In this document: one piece after another, positions 36,177 through 49,600 of the stretch
Numbering within the stretch: position 1 is the first letter of the stretch
How the letters are laid out: each line of letters starts with the position of its first letter
Origin: Bacteroidales bacterium
GTDB lineage: Bacteria > Bacteroidota > Bacteroidia > Bacteroidales > P3
Direction: 5' to 3'
DNA: 64,000 nucleotides
Assembly: GCA_017633985.1 (NCBI GenBank)
Contig: JAGBOF010000012.1
Span: 34,662 to 98,661, forward strand
Translations under genes and position numbers: made by a program
Notes under the pieces: generated by a model
What the model was told of the DNA's origin: nothing
The model's database searches: none
What the model saw: only the letters and a program-made list of their open reading frames with translations

Positions 36177-37502
36177 TCATATCACAAAAGCATCTTTACA
36201 TGTATTCAGCACGCAAAGCGTCTCTTTAGTTACGGTATTAACAAATTCAGCCTCAAAAGGACGCTCCGCCCTTATGTAATTATCCGAAAAACCGGACATC
36301 ATACCGTCTTTCTCACTTTCTTCCCACAGGATTGAAGCCTTATAACCTATATTCGCCTGATAAAACTGCCGTTTTTTACTTTCACTCAACTTTTGTAATA
36401 TCTCACTTCTCTTTCTTCTTTCATTAACAGGCACTTTCCCTGCAATTCTGTAGGCTTTTGTGTCGGGTCTGTCGCTGTAAGTAAAAACATGTATAAATGC
36501 TATCGGCAAAGATTCTAAAAAACTGTAAGCCGAAAGGAATTCCTCTTCAGTTTCTCCGTTAAATCCCGTCATAACATCACATGCAATAAAAGCATTAGGC
36601 AATACGGAACGGATATAATTAACTTTCATTGCAAAATCTTCACGTCTGTAATGACGGTTCATGTTTTCCAAAACCTTATTGCTGCCAGATTGCAAAGGTA
36701 TATGGAAATGCGGCATAAAAGAACGTGATTGTGCGCAAAAATCTATAATCTCTTTTGAAAGCAAATCAGGCTCTATGCTCGATATACGGTATCTTTGAAC
36801 GTCGGTCTTATCATCCAATGCCTTTACCAAATCAAAAAACGTTTCCGAAGTCCCTTTGCCGAAATCCCCTATATTAACTCCCGTCAATACTATTTCTTTT
36901 TTACCTTCCTTTGCCAACATTTTAGCGGATTCAACGGCCTGTGCAACACTGCAAGAGCGCGAACGTCCGCGTGCAAAAGGTATCTCACAATAAGAACAAA
37001 AGTAATCGCAACCGTCCTGCACCTTTAAAAAACCGCGTGTCCTGTCATCGAAAGACATACTCGGCGAGAAAGTCTTCAAATGCGATATATCGATAACATT
37101 ATTAGTTATATCAACGCTGTCTTCTGCCTCCTTATCAGCGCCGCCTTTTTGATTTTTGCGCTCCATGTAGCTGAAAACCTCATCAATCAATCGATTCTTA
37201 TCATCGTTACCCAATATAATATTAACACCTTCTATTTTCTCTATTTCCCTTGCATTAACCTGCGAAAAACAACCTATAACCGCTATAACGGCATCGTTAT
37301 TAAGTTTGTATGCCTGCCTGATTGCCGCCCTGCATTTCTTTTCCGCAACGGCGGTAACGGTACATGTATTAACGACATATACATCCGCTTTTTCGTGAAA
37401 TGATTTCTCACTAAAACCTCTTTCTTTGAACCCGCGCAAAAGATGTGAACTTTCGGCAAAATTAAGTTTGCAGCCTAATGTATGAAACGCTATGGAAGGC
37501 AT
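36177..37502 (-). CDS. mtaB: tRNA t6A37 methylthiotransferase MtaB
   Basis: Radical SAM methylthiotransferase (441 residues) that converts t6A to ms2t6A at position 37 of tRNA. The N-terminal cluster cysteines are C11, C47 and C78 (TLGCKLNFAES, NTCTVT, IGCFSQ); the radical SAM motif is C165-x3-C169-x2-C172 (GCDYFCSYCEIP). HIPLQSGSNKVLENMNRHYR and DVMTGFNGETEEEF are typical of the family, with a TRAM domain at the C-terminus. It reads away from ligA across array J. Confidence 0.94.
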   Translation of the reverse strand: MPSIAFHTLGCKLNFAESSHLLRGFKERGFSEKSFHEKADVYVVNTCTVTAVAEKKCRAAIRQAYKLNNDAVIAVIGCFSQVNAREIEKIEGVNIILGNDDKNRLIDEVFSYMERKNQKGGADKEAEDSVDITNNVIDISHLKTFSPSMSFDDRTRGFLKVQDGCDYFCSYCEIPFARGRSRSCSVAQAVESAKMLAKEGKKEIVLTGVNIGDFGKGTSETFFDLVKALDDKTDVQRYRISSIEPDLLSKEIIDFCAQSRSFMPHFHIPLQSGSNKVLENMNRHYRREDFAMKVNYIRSVLPNAFIACDVMTGFNGETEEEFLSAYSFLESLPIAFIHVFTYSDRPDTKAYRIAGKVPVNERRKRSEILQKLSESKKRQFYQANIGYKASILWEESEKDGMMSGFSDNYIRAERPFEAEFVNTVTKETLCVLNTCKDAFVI

Positions 37503-37525
37503 ATTTCAGTCCGTTTTATTTTTAA

Positions 37526-37621
37526 ACCGTTTGAGTAAATTTTTATCGCAGATCAGTAAATTTTCATCGCAGATCAATAAATTTTTATCGCTGATTAATT
37601 TACTCAAACGGCGTTTTATTT
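37526..37621. repeat. 21-bp module array J, ligA/mtaB junction
   Basis: CCGTTTGAGTAAATT (37527-37541) and its exact reverse complement (37597-37611) form a 15-bp stem. The loop holds three tandem 21-bp modules with ATCGCAGAT, ATCGCAGAT and ATCGCTGAT cores centred at 37549, 37570 and 37591; outer cores are at 37528 and 37611. The array ends at the ligA stop codon (37622). Confidence 0.9.
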
Positions 37622-40772
<3,151 letters not shown>

Positions 40773-40793
40773 TATAAGAATCTTAAATTAATC

Positions 40794-42233
40794 TTATTTA
40801 TAATACGTTCTCAAAAAATCAACTATAAGACGCAATCCGAAAGCCGTAGCACCTTTGCCGCGGTAGAAATCTTCCTTTTCGTTCATTGCAACGCCTGCTA
40901 TATCCAAATGTATGTAAGGATAAGAAGTAAAATATGCCAAAAACTTACCTGCCGTTATCATTCCCGCATAACTTTCGCCCGAATTCTTTATATCGGCAAT
41001 GTCAGAAACAATCAACTTGTCGTATTCTTCCCAGAACGGAAACTCTGCAATACGTTCATATACCTTTTTGCCGCAAGTTTTCATAACTTCCATGAAGTTC
41101 TCCGCATTCTTTTCCATTGCAACAATGCCGAATGGACCTATCGCACGTGATGCCGCTCCAGTTAAAGTCGCCATATCCACAACCAACGAAGGGTTAATTT
41201 TTTTGGCATACGCCAAAGCATCCGCCAATATCATTCTTCCTTCGGCATCGGTATTGACAACTTCCACGTTTGTGCCGTCGTACATATTGATTATATCTCC
41301 GCTGCAATAAGCATTATGATTAGGACGGTTATCAGTGGCAGGGAACAAACCTATTACATGAACGGGAAGTTTTAACATCGCTATTGCGTACAATGCACAT
41401 GCCATCGTTGCCGCACCAGCCATATCGCTTTTCATGTCATTCATGTAATTGCCCGTTTTTATGTTCAATCCGCCCGTATCATAAGTAACGCCCTTGCCAA
41501 CAAGTACTATCGGCTTGGAGTTATTATGCTTTTCGGGTTTGTATTCCATAATCGTAAAGGTAGGGGCATCCTCACTGCCGCGGTTTACAGCCAATAAACC
41601 GCCCATTTTCTCCTTCTCAATCTTTTCTTTATTCCAGATCTCAATATTGATGCCTGCTTCCTGTGACATTGATGCGAAGTTGCTTGCCAAAGTCTCTGCA
41701 TTAACCACCGTAACGGGTTCATTAACCAAATCCCTTGCCTTTTCGGTCGCTTCGCATATTATACGCAATTCCTCAATATCCTTTATGTCAATATCTTTGT
41801 CCACTATATGCAGATTGTCAAACGGATGAACCAAACGTTTAGGGTCCGTTTTGTACGAATCAAATATATAACTTGCATAAAGCATACCTTCTATAAAACC
41901 GAGTATGTTTTCCTTTTCCGCCAAAGTCACCAACTGGATGTCTTTGATATAATGCCTGTCGCAATATCTCAATATTTTGCCACCCAAACGTCTGTACAAT
42001 TCCTTGGTCTTATATCCCAATTCGTCTTCTTCGGTTATCGCAACGGCGTAATAGCGGTTAAGCATATTAAAGGTGAAAAACGTTTCACCGTTTGCTTCGG
42101 AATGTTGTCTTATATAATCACTTTGTTCCGGTGTACAGAACTTTGCCAATGATTCATTCAAATTTTCCCTGTTACAAATAACGGCAACGGAAACGTCATC
42201 CTTTAAAGTAACATACTTATCAATATTAATCAT
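40794..42233 (-). CDS. Leucyl aminopeptidase (family M17)
   Basis: Two-metal aminopeptidase of 479 residues that trims N-terminal residues from peptides in the cytosol. The C-terminal catalytic half has the metal-site motifs VGKGVTYDTGG, SDMAGAATM and the signature NTDAEGRMILADAL with the catalytic arginine. The N-terminal macro-like domain is divergent. It has its own -7 box upstream (reverse strand, 42259-42266) and lies after array K. Confidence 0.93.
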   Translation of the reverse strand: MINIDKYVTLKDDVSVAVICNRENLNESLAKFCTPEQSDYIRQHSEANGETFFTFNMLNRYYAVAITEEDELGYKTKELYRRLGGKILRYCDRHYIKDIQLVTLAEKENILGFIEGMLYASYIFDSYKTDPKRLVHPFDNLHIVDKDIDIKDIEELRIICEATEKARDLVNEPVTVVNAETLASNFASMSQEAGINIEIWNKEKIEKEKMGGLLAVNRGSEDAPTFTIMEYKPEKHNNSKPIVLVGKGVTYDTGGLNIKTGNYMNDMKSDMAGAATMACALYAIAMLKLPVHVIGLFPATDNRPNHNAYCSGDIINMYDGTNVEVVNTDAEGRMILADALAYAKKINPSLVVDMATLTGAASRAIGPFGIVAMEKNAENFMEVMKTCGKKVYERIAEFPFWEEYDKLIVSDIADIKNSGESYAGMITAGKFLAYFTSYPYIHLDIAGVAMNEKEDFYRGKGATAFGLRLIVDFLRTYYK

Positions 42234-42344
42234 AATACTATTGTTTGTTTTAATTTTGCAAATATACGACTTTATTTTAGAAATTGCCGAAAAATTTACG
42301 GATTTTTAACTTATTGACGCCCCACCTTATCAAAGCATGAAAAT

Positions 42345-42440
42345 AAAACGCCGTTAAAGAAAATTAATCAGCGACGAAAATTTACTGATCAGCGACGGAA
42401 ATTTATTAATCAGCGATAAAAATTTTTGTTAACGCCGTCT
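42345..42440. repeat. 21-bp module array K, before leucyl aminopeptidase
   Basis: Five modules with centres 42351, 42371, 42392, 42413 and 42435. The middle three are tandem ATCAGCGAC/ATCAGCGAT modules followed by AAATTTA; the outer two are AACGCCGTTAA and TTAACGCCGT, which pair except for one central mismatch. The modules are the reverse complement of those in array J. Confidence 0.88.
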
Positions 42441-42456
42441 TTTTTCCGCGGCTTGT

Positions 42457-44304
42457 TTACTTGTAAAATCCGTTCAGTATTTTGATGGCATCATTCAACT
42501 CTTTGGCTGAGGGAAACCAATCAGTACGGTTAAGATTTCTGTCAAAAACGGTCATATATCCCGCACCGTTTTTCTCGACAATCATATCGTTTTGGATAAT
42601 GAATGCATAATTGATGTCACTTCCCACGACAATCCAATTTCTCTGCGAACTGTCCCAAAGATACTTACCCATGGAATAATCTTCAGGGCTGTTGGTTATG
42701 CCAAAATTCATCTTCATTATTGTAGGTGACACATCGTAGTGCGTAGTTCGGTACTTAACCGTCTTGGGTGTGCATTCAGGATAATAAAATATGAAAGGTA
42801 CGCCTATCTGATGGATGGAGAAATTGCCGTCATGTCCCCAATAATTCTTTTTATTCTCATTGAATTCCTGTCCGTGGTCACCCGTGATAATTACAATGGT
42901 GTTATCAAGCAGATTTTTCTCTTTTAATTTATTTAAAACCATTCCCGCCAAAGAATCTATCTGATATACACAATTTCTGTACAAGTTCCAAAACGGCAAA
43001 GGGTCTGTAGTGTTGGATAATTTGGAATAATCGGGAAATTTCCACGCAGGCTGAAAATGCGTATTGTATTGTGCGGGCACCGAAATAGCATGTGCCAAAT
43101 CGTAAAATATAAACGAAAAGAAAGGTTTGGTTGTATCGGCTTTTTCTAAATCGTTAAGAAACATTTTTGTTATGTAACAATCCTTGTGATACGGCTTTTT
43201 GCCTTTTGATTCGGTGTTAATACCCGGAACATTTGAGAAAAACATTCTTGCAAACGGCGGATTATTGAACGTAGCCGACGGATAAACCTGAATATTGTAG
43301 TTATTATTGATCAAATACTCTATCAGCAACGGTTGAAGCGACGTATACTCAAAACTTTTCCAATAATAAGATGACAATCCCGTGAAAAGCCCGAACAGAG
43401 AGCCCCTCGTACCGTTGGAAGATGATATATGGTCGGAATAATACTCGGCATTACGGGCAAATTCCGTTATATTAGGCATGCACTGTTGGGTAAAAGAACG
43501 CTTATTCCACGAATCAATACCTATAATTACTATATTGTAAAGTTTTTTCTTATCCTCCTTCAATTCTTTTTTAGGATAATTCAAATCAGACTTACGTTCG
43601 GTTATTTTTATACGGTTTAAATCCTTGTAACTTATGATCCCCGCCTTTTTTAACAAAGAATTCATACTTACGGGAAAGTAATAAGGAATATAAGACGTTG
43701 TTTCCAATACGGAAATCTTCATTGCCGCTGCTCCGTATATATGCAGAATTTGTGAGAAAATAATAATGATGCCCAATGTCAGCAAACTTTTCTTATAAAA
43801 CTTATGCTCGGGTAATTTCTTATCCGCAACAAATGCAACAAACAGCAAAAACAATACAGCTATAACGGTAATCAAAAGAATAACCGCCGCTTTTATATAA
43901 ATAATTGTATCAAATACGAAAATATCTCCTGCTCCCGGTCCTGTAAGCAAGCTGATGATTATACCGTTTACGTGGAAATGATAAATACTGAACACATAAC
44001 GGTTAATGATAAGGAGTAACAAAATAATAATGTATAAGACCGATGTGACGATTCCCGATATCTTGGGATTGATTTTACAAAGTGTGAGCGGCAGGTATAT
44101 TATTATAAAAGGTATAAGGCAAACCAATGCCGCATGTGCGAAACACGATATGATAAAATACCCCCCCCCGAGCGTATCTACGAAAGACGTATCGGTAACT
44201 GTGAATATGTAACTTATTAAAACAAGACCTGCTAAAAAAGATACTAATAAATAATGAATAAAACCCACACGCAGCGGGCTGTAAAGGCTTTTTAACAATT
44301 TCAT
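42457..44304 (-). CDS. YejM/PbgA-like sulfatase-fold membrane protein with poly-G tract
   Basis: A 615-residue inner-membrane protein with about five N-terminal helices and a periplasmic alkaline-phosphatase-fold domain. IVIIGIDSWNKRSF, the SSSNGTRGSLFGLFTGLSSYYW segment, VIITGDHGQEFNE and WGHDGNFS fit the YejM (PbgA/LapC) branch, which senses or moves outer-membrane lipids, more than LtaS. The start at 44304 gives a normal membrane N-terminus; a longer frame (44427) runs into the upstream gene. A run of nine G (44161-44169) codes for Gly46-48 between helices 1 and 2 and is in frame here. Confidence 0.82.
   Translation of the reverse strand: MKLLKSLYSPLRVGFIHYLLVSFLAGLVLISYIFTVTDTSFVDTLGGGYFIISCFAHAALVCLIPFIIIYLPLTLCKINPKISGIVTSVLYIIILLLLIINRYVFSIYHFHVNGIIISLLTGPGAGDIFVFDTIIYIKAAVILLITVIAVLFLLFVAFVADKKLPEHKFYKKSLLTLGIIIIFSQILHIYGAAAMKISVLETTSYIPYYFPVSMNSLLKKAGIISYKDLNRIKITERKSDLNYPKKELKEDKKKLYNIVIIGIDSWNKRSFTQQCMPNITEFARNAEYYSDHISSSNGTRGSLFGLFTGLSSYYWKSFEYTSLQPLLIEYLINNNYNIQVYPSATFNNPPFARMFFSNVPGINTESKGKKPYHKDCYITKMFLNDLEKADTTKPFFSFIFYDLAHAISVPAQYNTHFQPAWKFPDYSKLSNTTDPLPFWNLYRNCVYQIDSLAGMVLNKLKEKNLLDNTIVIITGDHGQEFNENKKNYWGHDGNFSIHQIGVPFIFYYPECTPKTVKYRTTHYDVSPTIMKMNFGITNSPEDYSMGKYLWDSSQRNWIVVGSDINYAFIIQNDMIVEKNGAGYMTVFDRNLNRTDWFPSAKELNDAIKILNGFYK
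44161..44169 (-). repeat. Poly-G (9) tract in the YejM-like gene
   Basis: Nine C on the + strand, nine G in the sense strand, 45 codons into the gene. Gain or loss of one base would end the protein soon after the first membrane helix. Tracts of this length are prone to slippage. Confidence 0.9.
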
Positions 44305-44330
44305 TTCCGTGTCCTGTACTTTATTTCTGA

Positions 44331-45005
44331 TTATTGAATAAATACAAATTGCAGAATATTCGCACCCATCTGTAATGCTTTCTGATGTCTTTCCTCCGTA
44401 TCGCCGTGAACCGATGTATCCTCCCAACCGTCACCCAGATCGGTTTCGTAAGAATAGAAACATATCAACCGTCCTTCCCAAAACAATCCGTAACCTTTGG
44501 GTTCTTTGTTGTCATGTTCGTGAATCTTCGGCAGACCGTTAGGAAAATTATATTTTTGATGATATATCGGGTGCGAAAACGGTATCTCCGTAAAATCCAA
44601 TTCGGGAAATACTTTTTTCATTTCACGCCTTATGAATTTATCTAATCCGTAATTGTCATCTATGTGTAAAAAACCTCCCGCCAACAAATAATTTCTTAAA
44701 TTCTTCGCTTCACTCTCCGAAAATACCACATTGCCGTGTCCTGTCAAATGCACAAAAGGATATAAAAACAATTCGTCCGAACCGACATCAACCGTTGCAT
44801 AATCAGGCGAAAGTTTAGTTTTCAACTCTTGATTGGCGAATTTAATCAAATTTGTCAATGATGTAGGGTTGGCATACCAGTCTCCGCCGCCGTTATATTT
44901 CAAAAGAGCGATTGTATTTGCGCTCTGTGAAAAACAAAAAGGCGTTTGGGCAAAATAAAACGCTGTAATAATAAAATAAAACGCTGTTTTAAAAAATTTT
45001 TTCAT
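44331..45005 (-). CDS. DUF4159 exported protein with repeat-derived signal peptide
   Basis: A 224-residue protein with a signal peptide (about 1-28) and a DUF4159 domain: KYNGGGDWYANPTSL, FVHLTGHGNVVFSESEAKNL, GGFLHIDDNYG and WEGRLICFYSYETDLGDGWED. The domain resembles a class I glutamine amidotransferase-like fold; its role is unknown. Residues 6-26 are three copies of a heptapeptide (KTAFYFI, ITAFYFA, QTPFCFS) coded by a 21-bp array. The start codon overlaps the stop of rsmE (ATGA) and the stop lies 26 bases before the YejM-like gene. Confidence 0.85.
   Translation of the reverse strand: MKKFFKTAFYFIITAFYFAQTPFCFSQSANTIALLKYNGGGDWYANPTSLTNLIKFANQELKTKLSPDYATVDVGSDELFLYPFVHLTGHGNVVFSESEAKNLRNYLLAGGFLHIDDNYGLDKFIRREMKKVFPELDFTEIPFSHPIYHQKYNFPNGLPKIHEHDNKEPKGYGLFWEGRLICFYSYETDLGDGWEDTSVHGDTEERHQKALQMGANILQFVFIQ
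44936..44995. repeat. 21-bp module array O inside the DUF4159 signal peptide
   Basis: Modules with centres 44942, 44963 and 44984, each exactly 21 bp apart, of the same AAAACGCTGTTTTATTT type as the intergenic arrays. Because 21 is a multiple of three the array is read as repeated heptapeptides. Confidence 0.88.
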
Positions 45006-45706
45006 TGATTTAAAAAATGGATATTGCTTATTGCGTAAAGGGCTGCCGTTTCGGTTCTTAAGCGTTGCTCTCCCAATGTGATTAATTTACATCCCGCATC
45101 CTTGGCAAGCGAAATTTCTTTATCGGAAAAATCACCTTCGGGACCGATAAACAGAATCACATCTTCATTTGGTTGATAATCGTCTTTTATCAGTATCTTT
45201 TCTTCCTCGGAGCAACAACATAAATATTTCTTTTCTTCTTTAAGATTGTTTATCAGTGAAGAAAAATCAGTCAGTCCGTTCAATTTCGGTTTAAAACATT
45301 TGATGGATTGCTTCATTGCCGAAATGATTATCTTTTCCAGACGTTCCGCATTAATATTTCTTCTTTCCGAATGCTCGGTTACAATAGGCGTTATTTCATC
45401 TATGCCCATCTCCACCGCTTTTTCCAACAGCCATTCGATACGGTTAATATTCTTTGTCGGGGCTATTGCCAAATGAATTTTAAACTGCCGTTGCTGATAG
45501 TTTTGTTCAATACTTACGACCTTGACACTGCATCTTTTAGGCGTAGATTCCGCTATACGGCAAGTAAAAAGATTTCCCTTACCGTCAGTAAGGAAAATCT
45601 CTCCGCCTTCTTTCATCCTCAATACTTTTGAAATATGGGATGACTCCTCTTTATCAAGCGTTATTATATCATCTCCGCTGTAATCGGGAATAAAAAACAA
45701 TTGCAT
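45002..45706 (-). CDS. rsmE: 16S rRNA (uracil1498-N3)-methyltransferase
   Basis: SPOUT-class methyltransferase, 234 residues with the start at 45706 (MQLFFIPDYSGDD). The HISKVLRMKEGGEIFLTDGKG N-terminal PUA-like domain and the knot-forming LFIGPEGDFSDKEISLAK and LGEQRLRTETAALYAI segments are typical. A start nine codons earlier would overlap the end of the upstream gene and lacks family support. It is coupled to the DUF4159 gene by an ATGA overlap. Confidence 0.94.
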   Translation of the reverse strand: MQLFFIPDYSGDDIITLDKEESSHISKVLRMKEGGEIFLTDGKGNLFTCRIAESTPKRCSVKVVSIEQNYQQRQFKIHLAIAPTKNINRIEWLLEKAVEMGIDEITPIVTEHSERRNINAERLEKIIISAMKQSIKCFKPKLNGLTDFSSLINNLKEEKKYLCCCSEEEKILIKDDYQPNEDVILFIGPEGDFSDKEISLAKDAGCKLITLGEQRLRTETAALYAISNIHFLNQ

Positions 45707-45716
45707 CCGCGCCTTA

Positions 45717-46523
45717 TTATAAAGAATATACAAATCCTACGGAAACAAACGGATTCATCATTGCAGGGGAATCGTGCTCATGATACATTTCATAGTAATC
45801 GGCATCGATTCTGAATCCTTTATATTCGTCAGAGTATTTCATTTGGTATTCCATACCTGCCGCTATCCTTATTTTCCAATCCTGTGACAACTCCCTTACA
45901 TAACCCAATTGCAATCTGAAAGAAGGAATGATATGGGTTAGAGAAACATTGTTCTGATTTTTTTGAATGGAAATCACATCTACTTCCCTTCCGAATGAGT
46001 ATAATATGGATTGTTCTATATCCGCCGTGGATGAAGGACCTACTTGATTCAATGCTGCGTCTCTTTCTCCCAACATAAAATTAACTCCGGCAGACAAACC
46101 GATAAAAATATTACTTTTTGCAAAATTTAAATAAAAATTAACGTCTAACATGGCAGGTATCTCTGTATAAGATTTATAATTATCCCATGTTTGATTTAAA
46201 TTAGCACCCTCTGCATGAGTATCGATACCCTTTCCGAAATAGCGGGTTAATCCTAAATGTCCTCCGTAACCCACAGAACCCTTACCGTGAATAATACTCG
46301 GACGCATCTTATGCTCAAATGCAGCATTGAATCCCGCACCCCACGGAGTAGTATTCTTATAAGCTTCTGTCATCATAGGTATTGCTTCAATATTTATACT
46401 GAAAAGATTTTCCGACACATCTCTGTTCCAAATACCGGAACGCCAGTCTCCTTTGGCTTCGCTTGTAAAGCCGCTTGTAAGTGTAACAGTTGCAACAATG
46501 CAGACTATGAATAATTTTTTCAT
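45717..46523 (-). CDS. Outer-membrane beta-barrel protein
   Basis: A 268-residue exported protein. With the start at 46523 (MKKLFIVCIVATVTLTSGF) it has a signal peptide of about 22 residues. The remainder alternates in beta-strand fashion with aromatic girdles and ends in FVSVGFVYSL, as porin-like barrels of Bacteroidota do. It is the first gene of a unit with rsmE, DUF4159 and the YejM-like gene. Similar to PorT-type barrels in plan, but without a motif that proves it. Confidence 0.72.
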   Translation of the reverse strand: MKKLFIVCIVATVTLTSGFTSEAKGDWRSGIWNRDVSENLFSINIEAIPMMTEAYKNTTPWGAGFNAAFEHKMRPSIIHGKGSVGYGGHLGLTRYFGKGIDTHAEGANLNQTWDNYKSYTEIPAMLDVNFYLNFAKSNIFIGLSAGVNFMLGERDAALNQVGPSSTADIEQSILYSFGREVDVISIQKNQNNVSLTHIIPSFRLQLGYVRELSQDWKIRIAAGMEYQMKYSDEYKGFRIDADYYEMYHEHDSPAMMNPFVSVGFVYSL

Positions 46524-46571
46524 TGCGTTTTTATCTATATTTTTATGTTTTAATCCAAAAAATTCAAGGTT

Positions 46572-46602
46572 CAAAATTACAAATAATTATTTTATCTGCA
46601 AA
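46572..46602 (-). promoter_or_regulatory. Promoter of the barrel-rsmE unit
   Basis: Reverse-strand TTTG (46599-46602) lies 19 bases before TAATTTTG (46572-46579), an excellent consensus match. It is upstream of the ATG at 46523 and overlaps a possible earlier ATG, which supports the later start. Confidence 0.8.
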
Positions 46603-46640
46603 TTATTTTAAAAAAAATCTTTTGAAAAAATAAAAAATTA

Positions 46641-46648
46641 TAATTTTG
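46641..46648 (+). promoter_or_regulatory. -7 box of the glycogen enzyme gene
   Basis: TAATTTTG matches the consensus, 33 bases before the start codon. A TTTG (46621-46624) lies 16 bases upstream, slightly closer than usual. Confidence 0.6.
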
Positions 46649-46680
46649 TAAACTGAAAAACCGATAATAAATCTATTGTA

Positions 46681-49600
46681 ATGAATAATACTGATTTTAT
46701 ATTTGAAACAAGTTGGGAAGTATGCAACAAAGTCGGCGGAATACACACTGTACTTATGACAAAAGCATCTTCCGTTCATAACATTATAGGAGATAATTAT
46801 ATTCTTATAGGACCTGATTTAGTTCAAAACAACAAAGAACATTCCGAATTCATCCAAGACGACAGTTTGCTTAAAACATGGAAAACTTATGCCCTGCAAC
46901 AAGGTCTAAAAATAAGAACCGGACGGTGGAATATAAACTGTAAGCCCATTGTTATTTTAGTGGATTTCACTCAATATTTCCCTCAAAAAGATGAAATATT
47001 TGCTGAATTTTGGGAAAAATACGGTGTAGACAGTTTAACCGGAGGTTGGGATTACATAGAACCTTTCCTTTTCGGATATGCCGCAGCTAAAGTTATAGAA
47101 TGTTATTATAATTTTTATTTGGATGCAACAGATAAAGCCGTTGCCCATTTCCATGAATGGATGACGGGAAGCGGTATTTTGTATTTAAAATCCTCTGTGC
47201 CGCAAATAGCAACTGTTTTCACAACTCATGCCACCGTATTGGGAAGATGTTTGGCTGGCAACGCTGTCCCGCTTTACGGAGGAATACACAATTTTATTGC
47301 AAATAAAGTTGCAAAAGACTTTAACGTTGTTTCAAAACATTCTTTGGAAAAATTATCGGCAATCAATGCCGACGGATTTTCTACGGTAAGCGGTATAACA
47401 GACAAAGAATGCAAACAATTTTTCGGCAAATCAGCAGACGTTATTACACCTAACGGTTTCGAAGGTGATTTTGTCCCTAAAGAAAATGAATATAATCAGG
47501 TACGGAATAAAGCAAGGAACAAAATATTTGAAATAATCAAGCAAGCAAACGGATGTGATGTACCGCAGGATGCTTTTCTTATAATAAACAGCGGTCGTTA
47601 CGAGTTCAAAAACAAGGGTATTGATATCTTTATTCAGTCAATGGCCCAATTGAATAAATCTCAGTCGTTGAATAAAAAGATAATTGCCGTAATTGCCGTA
47701 CCCGCAGGAAATATGGGTATAAAACAAGAACTGTTTACCACTCATTGTTTGACAAATCCCGACAACGACCCTATACTTAATGCAATTAAACAATACGGTA
47801 TTACCAACGATGCCGTCGATAAAGTAAACATCATGTTCATTCCTTCGTATTTGGACGGCAATGACGGAGTTATCGACATGCCGTATTTTGATTTTATGAC
47901 AGCATTTGATTTAAGTATATTTCCTTCTTATTATGAACCGTGGGGATATACGCCTATGGAATCTATGGCTGAAGGCATTCCGTCGGTTACAACGTCTTTG
48001 GCAGGTTTCGGATTATGGGTAAAAGACAATATGGAAAACAAGCACAATGCATTAACGATTATTCAAAGAGATGATAACAATACACAGGAATGCATCAATC
48101 AAATTGTCCGCCGCTGCGAAGAAATCATTGCCTATAATGATGATCAGAAGCAAATATTAAAAAACGATTCCGTAGAAATATTCAAAAACGTTCAATGGTC
48201 GGAATTAATCAAATTCTATTTGCAACTTTACAACTTGGCATCGGATAAATCCTCCGCACGTTATAATATGTATGCACACAAAAAACCTATAAACTTAACT
48301 TCCGGTATAATAACTTCATGGGGAGAAAAACCTATGTGGAAAAAATTTCTGGTTAAACCGTCACTGCCTGAAAAACTTCAACCGCTTAACAAACTTGCAC
48401 AGAACCTGTGGTGGAGTTGGTATAACGACGCCTTTGATTTATTCTGCCAAGTAGATGAAGAAAAATTTTTCAAATTTGACCGTTCACCTGTCAGACTTCT
48501 GCAATCCCTGACAAAACAAGACTATGACAGACTGCTTGATGACAGTAAGTTCATGTCACAAATGGAAAAAGTATCGACTGAATTTGACAATTACATTGCC
48601 GCCAGAAAAAAGAAAGATACAGGCACAATTGCTTATTTTTCTATGGAATTCGGAATACATGACACATTGCAGATATTCAGCGGAGGTTTGGGTATGTTGG
48701 CTGGAGATTATTTAAAACAAGCTTCCGATTCCAATAAAAATATAATAGGTATAGGATTATTGTACCGACAGGGATATTTCAGACAACACATAACCAAAGA
48801 AGGAAACCAACAAAGCGAAAGAATATCACAAAAATTATCTTTGCTTCCTTTGCAAGCCGAAAGAGATAAAAACGGAGACTGGAAGAAAATAGTTATAAAT
48901 CTTCCGGGACGTTGCGTATATGCAAAAATATGGAGATGTGATGTAGGTGCCGTACCTTTATATTTATTAGATACCGATACTGAAGAGAATTCGCAGGAAG
49001 ACAGAGGCATTACACATCAGTTGTACGGCGGCAACAACGAAATGAGATTAAAACAGGAAATATTGTTAGGTATCGGAGGAATACGTCTTTTGCAACAAAT
49101 GAATATAAACGCCGAATTATATCACTCAAATGAAGGACACAGTGCTTTTTCTTCCTTGGAAAGACTTAACAATTATATAAACAATGATAAACTGTCATAC
49201 GGTCAAGCTTTGGAATTGGTACGCAGTTCAACCTTATTTACAACCCATACTCCTGTTGCGGCAGGCCATGATATGTTCGAAGAAGATTTAATGCGTGTTT
49301 ATTTTGCAGGATATTCTCAAAATCTTAATCTGTCATGGGATGAATTCATGTTATTGGGAAGAAAATCCAACGATGACAGAAACGATAAATTCTCATTAAG
49401 CGTTTTGGCAATCAATTGCTCCAATAATATCAACGGAGTAAGCAAGATTCACGGCAGAGTATCAAGGGAAATGTTTAAATATCTGTATGACGGATATTTC
49501 GCAAAAGAGATAAACATAGGATACGTAACCAACGGCGTACACCGTCCTACTTGGGCTGCAAAACAATGGTTAGATATTTACAGACAATACTTCACCTCTG

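Noticed and set aside
44305..44427. Extended start for the YejM-like protein
   Set aside because: The added residues overlap the DUF4159 gene and are hydrophilic; the start at 44304 gives a proper membrane N-terminus 26 bases after that gene.
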